Source: Pseudomonadota bacterium (lineage in GTDB: Bacteria; Pseudomonadota; Alphaproteobacteria; Acetobacterales; Acetobacteraceae). Taken from it: a DNA stretch of 8,555 bases. Where the stretch lies: the NCBI GenBank assembly GCA_021841985.1, contig JAKCCP010000077.1:1-8555 (forward strand), given 5' to 3'. A program made the translations under genes and the position numbers. The notes under the pieces are model-generated. The model was not told the DNA's origin and ran no database searches. It saw only the letters and a list, made by a program, of their open reading frames with translations. Shown one piece after another: positions 1-6,197 of the stretch (position 1 is its first letter; each line of letters opens with the position of its first letter).

Positions 1-1
1 G

Positions 2-112
2 GGAAGCGCCGTGCCTGAACCACCGTCAGGCCTTTTAGTCGGGTTTGGCGTGCTTGGGCTGCGGGCGCTCGTGCGTCGCGCAAATAAATCAAGACACCGA
101 GCGGAGATTTAA
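2..112 (+). CDS. C-terminal end of a PEP-CTERM sorting-domain protein (5' end outside window)
   Basis: Only the last 36 residues are present. They contain a textbook PEP-CTERM sorting signal: the motif VPEPP (codons from base 11), a hydrophobic stretch LLVGFGVLGLRALV, then a basic tail with RR, K, R, H and R before the TAA stop at 110-112. Such tails direct secreted proteins to exosortase (EpsH/XrtA type), which cleaves and releases or anchors them at the outer surface, usually together with exopolysaccharide production. This is known for the family; the window holds no exosortase. The body of the protein and its start lie to the left. A second PEP-CTERM gene follows on the same strand about 450 bp downstream, so the two probably belong to one surface-protein cluster. 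The tail is short but very characteristic. Confidence 0.82.
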   Translation, partial: GSAVPEPPSGLLVGFGVLGLRALVRRANKSRHRAEI

Positions 113-135
113 TTCTGCGACCTATGGCTGCGGGC

Positions 136-345
136 TCAATGCAGGGTTTTATGCTCAAAATTTTTGTATTGTAGTGCTCGTATACTATCAAACACTTTAA
201 GCCAAACAATTTCGCCATTCAAATCTCCCCGGCCGCGCATCTCCAATGCGTGCCCCATAGCGTAATCAGCCGCGTGATCAGCGTGTTTCTCGATCATCAT
301 TATTGCTAACCGGAATATATCCTCTGGGGTTTGCCTGCTTTTCAT
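136..345 (-). CDS. Small conserved-type hypothetical protein, 69 aa
   Basis: A 69-residue acidic-to-neutral helical protein that starts with ATG at 345-343 and ends at TGA (138-136). The sequence has the layout of a family of small alphaproteobacterial proteins of unknown function (DUF6961-like): an N-terminal '(T/E)xEDIFRLAxxMIEKHxxxAxxYA' helix, a middle 'GDLNGEIVWLKV' turn with an invariant-looking Trp, and a final 'SIRALQ' helix. No signal peptide, membrane segment or catalytic motif is visible. The gene is antisense to the PEP-CTERM genes on both sides, ending 23 bp from the stop of the left one and reading away from the right one. Upstream of the ATG only a weak purine-rich stretch (agaaga) is seen. 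Family membership is from memory of the pattern, not from a search; the function is unknown. Confidence 0.62.
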   Translation of the reverse strand: MKSRQTPEDIFRLAIMMIEKHADHAADYAMGHALEMRGRGDLNGEIVWLKVFDSIRALQYKNFEHKTLH

Positions 346-559
346 AATCTTCTGCCCTGTAACATAGAGATCGAACCTATGTTTTTTATTTTCGGCACAT
401 CCCGCTTCAGTTTGTCAATGATTTTCTTTGAGACGGCACCTCGATGTTCGCGCTCTGGTTGAGCCACAAACTGAAATTTACCCTTGTTTGTCGGTTGTTC
501 CACCCTCCCTGTTCCGAGTACAGCGATTCGCTCCTTTCGGATGCAGTGCGGGGGCTACG
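346..559. other. Divergent intergenic region between the small hypothetical gene and the second PEP-CTERM gene
   Basis: This 214-bp stretch separates two divergently transcribed genes, so it should hold promoters for both. It is mixed in composition, with a T-rich run near 382-392. I see no convincing -35/-10 pair. Two GGCAC elements (394-398 and 435-439) recall the -24 half of a sigma-54 promoter, but neither has a GC at the required spacing. An open frame through 428-559 is not expected to be translated, because the signal peptide begins at 560. Confidence 0.3.
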
Positions 560-1285
560 ATGCGAACGTTCGTGGCATATATTTTTTTAGCGATTTGTCT
601 TATTTGCCCGCGCGCGGATGCTGGGCCATCCTTGCTCTATTATGTCTCGACGCAGGAAGGGTCCGCGACTCCTCCTGCCGGGCAAACTGCTGAACAACTC
701 ATTCCAACGTCAACGGGCTATTCTGCCATCACATTCCCTGGAATTGCCAGCGTAGCATTCAATGACGGCGGTCACGTTGTAAATGGAACAAATAATTATG
801 CTACAGGAGGTGGTTATGCAGCTCCAATACTTCCAAATGGTAATACTTATTCTGATAATTACTATTCAACGGAAACGGGTTCTATAGTTTTTAATTTTTC
901 TTACGAGCAATTTTATATTGGAATATTATGGGGGTCAGTTGACACAGAGACAAACGGCAATTTGCTAACTTTTTATAATAATGGATCAATGGTTGGACAA
1001 ATAAGCGGAGCCGAACTTATCACTTTGGCGAGTAACGTAGAAAATTTCTATGTTGGATCTCAGGTTTTTGGTGGAACTTTTTATTTAAATGTTACTGGAG
1101 TTAATGGTGGTGAATTTAACGAGATGATGGCTTCAAGCGGAGTGCCTTCATTTGAATTTGGGCAGGTGACAGTCATTGGCCAGAATACTTCGGAGGGCGC
1201 CAATCCAATACCAGAGCCGCCTTTTATTTTTTATTTTACGCTCTTAATTTTTGTTGTATCTAGATTTATTCTCATGCACCCTTAG
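560..1285 (+). CDS. PEP-CTERM exosortase-dependent surface protein, Npun_F0296-like, 241 aa
   Basis: I place the start at ATG 560 because a clean Sec signal peptide begins there (MRTFVAYIFLAICLICPRADA, probable cleavage after residue 21) and a GGGG purine run lies just upstream. The frame is open further left to a TTG at 428, but that would bury the signal. The mature part is rich in Gly, Asn, Ser, Thr and Tyr. Residues 118-150 (FYIGILWGSVD..., LLTFYNNGSMVGQISG) match my memory of the core of the Npun_F0296 family of exosortase-dependent surface proteins, and 198-206 (FEFGQVTVI) fits the end of that fold. The tail has IPEPP (217-221), a transmembrane stretch (222-235) and a short end RFILMHP. 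It is unusual in having a single Arg instead of a basic cluster. Codon use is A/T-rich (bases 841-900 contain only 15 G/C), unlike all genes to its right, which suggests horizontal acquisition. Substrate or partner is unknown. Confidence 0.8.
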   Translation: MRTFVAYIFLAICLICPRADAGPSLLYYVSTQEGSATPPAGQTAEQLIPTSTGYSAITFPGIASVAFNDGGHVVNGTNNYATGGGYAAPILPNGNTYSDNYYSTETGSIVFNFSYEQFYIGILWGSVDTETNGNLLTFYNNGSMVGQISGAELITLASNVENFYVGSQVFGGTFYLNVTGVNGGEFNEMMASSGVPSFEFGQVTVIGQNTSEGANPIPEPPFIFYFTLLIFVVSRFILMHP

Positions 1286-1332
1286 ACGATCTGGACAGCG
1301 TTGACGAGCGATGTCAAGGTTCGCTACGGCTG

Positions 1333-2103
1333 GTGCCGCCGGTCGTGCGGCTGCCGTCCGGGCGCCCTCGCCCGAGCCGCGCCGAGCTTGGCCTTCCTGA
1401 GGGGGAAACCATCTTCTTCTTCATGTTCGATTTCCTCTCCCATGCCCGGCGCAAGAATCCGGAAGCGGTGATCGAGGCTTTTTGCGCGGCCTTTCCCTCC
1501 GGCGAGGAAAAGGTCCGGCTGCTGATCAAAACCCAGGGCGGTGGCGAGGCGCCGGAGGAATGGCGCCGCCTCGCCGATCTCTGCCTCGATTCCCGCATCG
1601 ATCTGCGTGACGCGCGCATCGACCGCGCCGAGGTGATCGCCCTGATCGAGGCCGCCGATGCCTTCGTCTCGCTGCACCGCGCCGAGGGGTTCGGGCGCGG
1701 CCCGGCCGAGGCGATGTGGCTCGGCAAACCGGTGATCCTCACCGGCTATTCCGGCACCAATGATTTCGCCGACCGTGACACCGCCTTCGTCATCGGGCAC
1801 CGGATGGTGCCGGTATCGGAGGAGGATTATCCCGGCACCGCGGGGCAAAGCTGGGCCGAACCCGATATACATGAGGCAGCGCTGGCGATGCGTTTGGTTC
1901 ACGCTCATCCCGACCAGGCCCGCGCCATCGGCGCGCGCGGCAAGAATCGGGTGCAAGCCCTTTATCACCCCCTCGTTGCCGGCCGGGCCATGTGCGCGGC
2001 GCTCGGGCTCGATCCCTCGCGCGGCAAACCCGCCCCCGCTCGCGACAAGCCCGCCCGGCGCGCGCGCCTCGCCGCCGCCTCGTCCCGCGCCATGAAATCC
2101 TAA
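1333..2103 (+). CDS. GT4-family glycosyltransferase, C-terminal domain only (N-terminally truncated)
   Basis: The 256 residues correspond to the C-terminal, nucleotide-sugar-binding half of a GT-B fold, group 1 (GT4) glycosyltransferase. A 'LGLPEGETIFFFMFDFLSHARRKNP' stretch (19-43) resembles the start of the second Rossmann domain, 'IKTQ' follows at 65-68, and 'SLHRAEGFGRGPAEAMWLGKPVILTGYSG' (113-141) contains the EX7E motif with E118 and E126. A usual member has roughly 370 or more residues, so the acceptor-binding N-terminal domain is missing. The given GTG start is only the first convenient one. The same frame is open upstream to a stop at 1261-1263, but that stretch overlaps the end of the PEP-CTERM gene and carries no GT-like sequence. 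The C-terminal 30 residues are Arg/Ala/Pro-rich. I infer a remnant, probably cut off by arrival of the low-GC block on the left; it may still be transcribed but is unlikely to be an active transferase. Confidence 0.75.
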   Translation: MPPVVRLPSGRPRPSRAELGLPEGETIFFFMFDFLSHARRKNPEAVIEAFCAAFPSGEEKVRLLIKTQGGGEAPEEWRRLADLCLDSRIDLRDARIDRAEVIALIEAADAFVSLHRAEGFGRGPAEAMWLGKPVILTGYSGTNDFADRDTAFVIGHRMVPVSEEDYPGTAGQSWAEPDIHEAALAMRLVHAHPDQARAIGARGKNRVQALYHPLVAGRAMCAALGLDPSRGKPAPARDKPARRARLAAASSRAMKS

Positions 2104-2109
2104 CCGCCG

Positions 2110-2559
2110 ATGCCGCTCATCAAGCCCCGCGCCCGCCCTGTCGCCCTTGCCGCGCTCGCCCTGCTCGGCGGCTGCAAGCTCATCGACCAGACCACATTCG
2201 GCGCCAAGCCGGTGTCGCCCTCGCCGGATTTCGTCGCCGAGGCGCTGAAGCCCGGAAGCCGGCTGCCGCTGATGACGGTCCGCTTCGACGGCACCCCGTT
2301 CAACTATGACACACAGCTCAAATCCGTGCTGGACCTGGCGCAAACCCGCCGCCCGGATGCGAAATACCATGTCGTGACGGTGGTGCCGGCGAGTGGCGAT
2401 CCCGAGAAAGACAGCCGCGTCATCGAAAACGGCCGCTATGACGTGCGCCGGCTCGAGGACGCGATGACCAATGACGGCGTCGCCGGCGACGATATCCGCA
2501 CCTCGGCGCGGACCGAAAAAGGCGTCACCGCGCGCGAAATCCGCATCTATGTCGAATAG
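2110..2559 (+). CDS. Putative small outer-membrane lipoprotein, 149 aa, unknown function
   Basis: The N-terminus is a lipoprotein signal: basic residues (K5, R7, R9), a hydrophobic run VALAALALL (11-19) and a lipobox LGGC with the acylated Cys at 22. Residue +2 is Lys, not Asp, so transfer to the outer membrane is likely by the Lol rule. The mature part of about 127 residues has an alternating pattern. A middle segment 'KYHVVTVVPASGDPEKDSRVIENGRYDVRRLEDAMTNDGVAGDDIRTSA' vaguely recalls the OmpA-C layout (residue series, helix, 'R.I...'), but key peptidoglycan-binding residues are not evident. I do not recognise the family. The ATG lies 6 bp after the stop of the glycosyltransferase remnant with no obvious Shine-Dalgarno site, suggesting translational coupling. 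It is convergent with the acyl-CoA ligase gene on the other strand. Confidence 0.68.
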   Translation: MPLIKPRARPVALAALALLGGCKLIDQTTFGAKPVSPSPDFVAEALKPGSRLPLMTVRFDGTPFNYDTQLKSVLDLAQTRRPDAKYHVVTVVPASGDPEKDSRVIENGRYDVRRLEDAMTNDGVAGDDIRTSARTEKGVTAREIRIYVE

Positions 2560-2586
2560 CCGCCAGGGGCAATAGCCGCCAGGGGC
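2555..2586. repeat. Perfect 16-bp tandem duplication spanning the lipoprotein stop codon
   Basis: The 16-mer aatagccgccaggggc occurs twice head to tail (2555-2570 and 2571-2586). The first copy contains the TAG stop of the lipoprotein gene (2557-2559), and the second has an identical TAG at 2573-2575. It is a simple local duplication in the convergent intergenic gap. The second copy and the following bases (ggggc ... gcccc) can form a weak stem, but there is no T-tract. Confidence 0.85.
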
Positions 2587-2647
2587 TCGGTTCCTGGCCC
2601 CCGGCAAAGGCGTGGCCCTCGCCCTCCCTCGCCCGGCCGGCGGGACG

Positions 2648-4294
2648 CTACGGCGCCGCCGCGGTGGTCAGATGGTTGGCGTAGGTCTTGCGTAACGTCA
2701 CCTTCGAGAGCTTGCCGGTCGCGGTATGCGGCAAATCCGTGACGACGATGACATCATCGGGGAGCCACCAGCGCGCCACTTTATCCGCGAGAAAATCGAG
2801 CATCGCCTGCTTGTCCACCACCGCCCCCTCCTTGCAGCGGATGAGCAGCAAGGGACGTTCGACCCATTTCGGATGGGCAACGCCGATCGCCGCCGCCTCC
2901 AGGACGTCAGGATGGGCGACGGCGGCGTTTTCCAGCTCGATCGAGGAAATCCACTCGCCACCGGATTTGATGATGTCTTTTGCCCGGTCGGTCAGCGTGA
3001 CATAGCCGTCTTCGTCCATGGTCGCGACATCGCCGGTATTGAACCAGTTTTCGGCATCGAGCACGGCGCCGCCCTCGCCCTTGAAATACCCCGCCGTCAC
3101 CCACGGGCCGCGCACCATCAGCGTCCCGACCGAGCGGCCATCGCGCGGGAGGCTCCGCCCCTCGGGATCGACGATGCGGATCTCGACGCCATAGACCGGC
3201 CGCCCCTGTTTCGCCTGGATGTCATAGCGCGCCTCGCGGTCGAGGCCGAGATGCTTGGGCAGAAGCCGGCCGAGGGTCGCGATCGGGCTGGTCTCGGTCA
3301 TGCCCCAGGCATGGAGGAGAAAGGCGCCGAATTCCTCGTCGAAACGCTTGATCAGCGCCCGCGGCGCCGCCGAGCCGCCGCAGAGAACGCGATCGAGGTG
3401 GATTGTGGTGAGGTCGAGGGCGGCGCGGTTGCGATCGATGTAATCGAAAAACCCGAACCACACCGTCGGCACGCCGGCGGCGAAGGTGCAGCGCTCGGTC
3501 TGCATGAGGGAGAAAAGACTGGCGCCATCGAGACGCGGGCCGGGAAGAACGAGCTTGGCCCCGACCATCGCCGCGGCGAACGGCAAGCCCCAGGCATTGG
3601 CATGAAACAGCGGCACCACCAGAAGCCCGCTATCGAGCGAGGAGACGGCGAGGCCATCGGCGGCGGCGGCGCAGAAGGAATGCAAAAGCAGCGCGCGATG
3701 GCTATAGAGCACGCCTTTGGGATTGCCGGTGGTGCCGGAGGTGTAACAGAGGATGGAGGCGGCGTTTTCGTCGAGATCCGGCCAGGGATGGGCATCGCTC
3801 TCTGCCCCGAGAAGATCCTCGTAGCAAAGGAGATTGGGCAGATCGAGGCTCGGCATGTGGGCGCGATCGGTGAGCGCGATGAGCCCGCGGAGCGAAGGTG
3901 CTTTCGGGGCCACCTCCGCGATCAATTCGACGAAGCTGAGATCGAAGAAGACATAGCTGTCCTCGGCGTGGCGCAGCATGTATTCGATCTGCGGCAAAAA
4001 CAGGCGCGGATTGACGGTGTGGAGCACGGCGCCGATGCCGGTGACACCGAAATAGAGTTCGAGATGGCGCGACGTGTTCCAGGCGAGCGTCGCGACGCGG
4101 TCGCCCTCGCCGACGCCTAATCGCCGCAGCGCGCCGGCGAGCTTCCCCGCCCGCGCCGCGACCTCGCCCCAGTTCGTGCGCGAGATCGGCCCCTCGACGC
4201 TTTGGCTGACGATCTCGGCGCCGGCGTGGTTCGCCGCGGCATGCGTGATCAGCGAAGACAGCAGCAGCGGCGTCCGCTGCATCAATCCCTGCAT
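2648..4294 (-). CDS. AMP-forming acyl-CoA synthetase, DmdB-like / medium- to long-chain fatty acid-CoA ligase, 548 aa
   Basis: A full-length cytoplasmic adenylate-forming enzyme that should convert a carboxylic acid, ATP and CoA to acyl-CoA, AMP and PPi. Visible ANL motifs in order: the P-loop YTSGTTGNPKG (184-194), 'FHANAWGLPF' (230-239), 'GVPTVW' (274-279), the adenine/acyl-binding motif WGMTETSP (330-337), 'FNTGD' (418-422) with the ribose-binding Asp, the hinge 'DRAKDIIKSGGEWIS' (436-450), and the catalytic lysine K528 in PHTATGKLSK. The N-terminus (MQGLMQRTPLLL) and the hinge closely resemble alphaproteobacterial ligases related to 3-methylthiopropionyl-CoA ligase DmdB, but fatty acids are equally possible substrates. 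ATG 4294 is supported by AGGGAGAG five bases upstream. Its gene lies 120 bp downstream of the SoxYZ-like gene on the same strand. Substrate assignment is uncertain; the enzyme class is secure. Confidence 0.92.
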   Translation of the reverse strand: MQGLMQRTPLLLSSLITHAAANHAGAEIVSQSVEGPISRTNWGEVAARAGKLAGALRRLGVGEGDRVATLAWNTSRHLELYFGVTGIGAVLHTVNPRLFLPQIEYMLRHAEDSYVFFDLSFVELIAEVAPKAPSLRGLIALTDRAHMPSLDLPNLLCYEDLLGAESDAHPWPDLDENAASILCYTSGTTGNPKGVLYSHRALLLHSFCAAAADGLAVSSLDSGLLVVPLFHANAWGLPFAAAMVGAKLVLPGPRLDGASLFSLMQTERCTFAAGVPTVWFGFFDYIDRNRAALDLTTIHLDRVLCGGSAAPRALIKRFDEEFGAFLLHAWGMTETSPIATLGRLLPKHLGLDREARYDIQAKQGRPVYGVEIRIVDPEGRSLPRDGRSVGTLMVRGPWVTAGYFKGEGGAVLDAENWFNTGDVATMDEDGYVTLTDRAKDIIKSGGEWISSIELENAAVAHPDVLEAAAIGVAHPKWVERPLLLIRCKEGAVVDKQAMLDFLADKVARWWLPDDVIVVTDLPHTATGKLSKVTLRKTYANHLTTAAAP

Positions 4295-4299
4295 CGTCT

Positions 4300-4307
4300 C
4301 TCTCCCT
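4300..4307 (-). promoter_or_regulatory. Ribosome binding site of the acyl-CoA synthetase
   Basis: On the minus strand AGGGAGAG lies five bases before the ATG at 4294. It is one of the better Shine-Dalgarno-like sites in the window and favours this ATG over the in-frame ATG four codons later. Confidence 0.6.
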
Positions 4308-4339
4308 GCGGCCCGGGCGGCGCCCGCCGTTTCCCTTGT

Positions 4340-4364
4340 CCGCCGGCTTGCCGCCGGCGGTTTT
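4340..4364 (+). other. Perfect 8-bp hairpin followed by TTTT, terminator-like on the plus strand
   Basis: CCGCCGGC (4340-4347), loop TTGCC, GCCGGCGG (4353-4360), then TTTT (4361-4364). The shape is that of an intrinsic terminator reading rightward, but no plus-strand gene ends here. Both neighbours are read leftward, and on the minus strand no T-tract follows the stem. It lies in the 120-bp gap between the SoxYZ-like gene and the ligase gene, and could act as an attenuator, an RNA stability element, or block antisense transcription. Confidence 0.3.
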
Positions 4365-4414
4365 CGCGATGTTACACGATGGGAGACGCGATCGCAGGTT
4401 TTTTTGGCCCCTTA

Positions 4415-5212
4415 TCAGCTCCGCCGCGGCGCGACGGCGAAGCTGCGGGTGAACACCGCTTTCGCCGTATCCTCCACTTTCACCTGCAATTGGCCGGGGC
4501 CATCGGGGATGAAGGCGAAACTCAGCGCCGGATCCTCGCTCAATGAGATGTCGGCGTCGAAATCGAAGACCAGCCGATCATTATAAGTGACCCGAATGGT
4601 TTGGATGTAGCGCGCCGGGATATAGTTCCGGGTCACCTGATCCATCTGCATGCCGTTGTTGTTGGGATGGCGGATCAGGAGTTCGGCGAGTTCCGGCTGC
4701 CCGGGGATGGGATCGCCGGTCAGGGTGAGCTTCATCCGCCCGATCTCTTTGAGCGCCAGTGCCTGATCGCTTCCCGCCGGCGCCGAGCAGCCGCCGGCCG
4801 CCTTGACGAAGCGTTCGGCGACGAACAGCTCGCCATCCTCGGTTTCGGCGACGGCGTGCATCAGCGTGTATTGCTCGACCCGGACGCGGGTTTTCAGGAG
4901 ATGGGGGTCGATCGCCGGGCCGAAATGGAAGGTGCCGGCGAGGGGGGAGGGGTTGCCGTCCACCAGCAGATAGACCGCTTTGACCGCTTTGGCGCCGCTC
5001 AGCGTGATCGCCACCGGCACCAGCGCCGCATCCATCGCCCGCACCGGCGCCTCGAGCGCGATCACGCCGTTGCCATCATGGAGCACGCGGTCGCCGAACA
5101 CGACATGGCGGAGATTGTCCCACCGCGCCGCCCGCGCCGCCGCATCCTCGGCGGCCCGCGCCGGCAGGGACGCGAACAGAACCAAACCCAGAGCCAGCAG
5201 CAGGGATTTCAT
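4415..5212 (-). CDS. Quinoprotein dehydrogenase-associated SoxYZ-like carrier protein, 265 aa
   Basis: A fusion of a SoxY-like and a SoxZ-like domain, as in the family of SoxYZ-like carriers found beside PQQ alcohol dehydrogenases (TIGR04557 type). I choose ATG 5212 because a Sec signal peptide starts there (MKSLLLALGLVLFASLPARA, cleavage near 20-21); the frame extends to 5251, but the extra 13 residues are all charged. SoxY-like part: about 30-160, with a conserved 'GGCSAP' (140-145). Cys142 is the likely carrier residue, analogous to the GGCGG swinging arm of SoxY but internal. SoxZ-like part: about 177-258, with 'LLIRHPNNNGMQMD' and 'FDADISLSEDPALSFAF'. The protein should be periplasmic and is thought, from family context, to carry an intermediate covalently on Cys. 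The metallohydrolase gene ends 49 bp upstream, so the two are probably one operon. A purine-rich GAGAGGAAG lies upstream of the start. Confidence 0.87.
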   Translation of the reverse strand: MKSLLLALGLVLFASLPARAAEDAAARAARWDNLRHVVFGDRVLHDGNGVIALEAPVRAMDAALVPVAITLSGAKAVKAVYLLVDGNPSPLAGTFHFGPAIDPHLLKTRVRVEQYTLMHAVAETEDGELFVAERFVKAAGGCSAPAGSDQALALKEIGRMKLTLTGDPIPGQPELAELLIRHPNNNGMQMDQVTRNYIPARYIQTIRVTYNDRLVFDFDADISLSEDPALSFAFIPDGPGQLQVKVEDTAKAVFTRSFAVAPRRS

Positions 5213-5261
5213 GGTGTCGCGCTTCCTCTCACGGCTTCGGGAACGGCGCATCGCCGGCGGC

Positions 5262-6197
5262 CTATTCCCATTCCAACTCCTTATAGGCTTCGATCACGTT
5301 GCGGCCATTGTAATCGTCGAACAGCCGCCACTTGTCGCGCTCACCTTGCATCGCGAGGCGGCTCGCGGCGTCGATATCGACCCCTTTGATGATAAGCGCG
5401 CGGACCTCACGCGCAAGGGTCGCGAGATAGCGTTCTTCGTCCGCCGCCGCCGCCGGCCAGGGGACCGAGACCGGCCCATGCCCCGGCACCGCCCGCGCCG
5501 CCGCCCGCGGCTTGAGCGCGGCGAGCGCAGCCTGCCAGCCGGTGAGGCTGCCATCGAGCACCGGGATGCGCCCGACGAAGAGCAGGTCGGCGGCCCAGAG
5601 GGTGCCGGTCGCGGCGTCGAACAGGGTGAGGTCGGTATCGGTATGGGCGGGGTCATGGGCGGTGATCTCGAGGATGCGGCCACCGAGATCGATCACCTGC
5701 CGATCGGCCACCAGCGTCGTCGGCGCCAGCGCCTCGCCCGCCGCCTCGGGGCCGAGCAAATCGACGAGATTGCGGCGATAGAACTCCTGCCGCGCCGCCA
5801 GCGCCGCCGGCAGTCTTGCATGGCCGATCACCTCGGGATGGTCGGCGGCGAAAGCGCTGGCGCCGAAAATATGGTCGAGATGGATATGGGTTTCGATCAC
5901 ATGGCGGATCGGCCGCTCGGTCCGGGCGCGAATGGCGGCGCGGAGCCGTGCGCCATCGGCGCCGCTGCCGCCGGGATCGATCACCGCGACCGCCTCGCGC
6001 CCGATCACGAAGCCGATATTGGCGATGGCGTCGGCGTTTTCCGCCGAGGCGTCGGCATCCTCGCCGCGGCGGACGAACACCCCGGACGCAACCTCCTGCA
6101 TCGGAAAATCCGGCGCGGCGCCGGCCGTCGCCAGCAGGGCGGCGCTCGCCAGCAGCCGGCGGCGGGTCAGGCGGGGCGGGCAACAGGGACAGAACAT
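5262..6197 (-). CDS. MBL-fold quinoprotein relay system zinc metallohydrolase (SoxH-related), 311 aa
   Basis: A metallo-beta-lactamase-fold hydrolase related to SoxH, of the type paired with SoxYZ-like carriers and PQQ dehydrogenases (TIGR04559-like, 'type 2'). The N-terminus has a Tat-like signal (TRRRLLASAALLATAGAAP, residues 11-29), so export to the periplasm folded with zinc is likely. Metal ligands are visible in order: THIHLDH (103-109; H104, H106, D108, H109), H185 in AHTDTDL, D204 in WAADLLF and H240 in PGHG. The set is complete, so the enzyme should be active. Family context suggests it releases a product from the carrier protein by hydrolysis, but this is not proven. ATG 6197 has an AAGG element seven bases upstream. 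The odd first residues MFCPCCPP contain three Cys before the Tat motif. It is the first gene of a leftward set with the SoxYZ-like gene 49 bp downstream. Confidence 0.87.
   Translation of the reverse strand: MFCPCCPPRLTRRRLLASAALLATAGAAPDFPMQEVASGVFVRRGEDADASAENADAIANIGFVIGREAVAVIDPGGSGADGARLRAAIRARTERPIRHVIETHIHLDHIFGASAFAADHPEVIGHARLPAALAARQEFYRRNLVDLLGPEAAGEALAPTTLVADRQVIDLGGRILEITAHDPAHTDTDLTLFDAATGTLWAADLLFVGRIPVLDGSLTGWQAALAALKPRAAARAVPGHGPVSVPWPAAAADEERYLATLAREVRALIIKGVDIDAASRLAMQGERDKWRLFDDYNGRNVIEAYKELEWE

Noticed and set aside
393..450. Possible sigma-54 promoters (GGCAC at 394 and 435), of interest because PEP-CTERM genes can be PrsR/sigma-54 controlled
   Set aside because: Neither site has the GC dinucleotide at the fixed -12 spacing; the nearest GC is two or three bases out of register.
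428..559. Longer N-terminus for the second PEP-CTERM protein from TTG 428
   Set aside because: It would put 44 residues in front of a clear signal peptide that starts at ATG 560, where a purine run lies upstream.
1286..1332. Insertion-sequence end or attachment site at the island boundary
   Set aside because: No terminal inverted repeat, direct target duplication or tRNA fragment could be seen; the left end of the block is outside the window, so the pair of ends cannot be compared.
1324..2607. Long minus-strand open frame over the glycosyltransferase and lipoprotein genes
   Set aside because: It is the G/C-driven antisense shadow of two recognisable plus-strand proteins. Its translation is Arg/Gly/Ala-rich with no domain.
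2587..2647. Intrinsic terminator between the convergent lipoprotein and ligase genes
   Set aside because: Several short G/C palindromes are present, but no stable stem followed by a T-tract on either strand.
2726..4120. Long plus-strand open frame (464 codons) opposite the acyl-CoA ligase
   Set aside because: The minus strand carries all ANL motifs in order. The plus frame is low-complexity Arg/Glu/Gly sequence without a domain.
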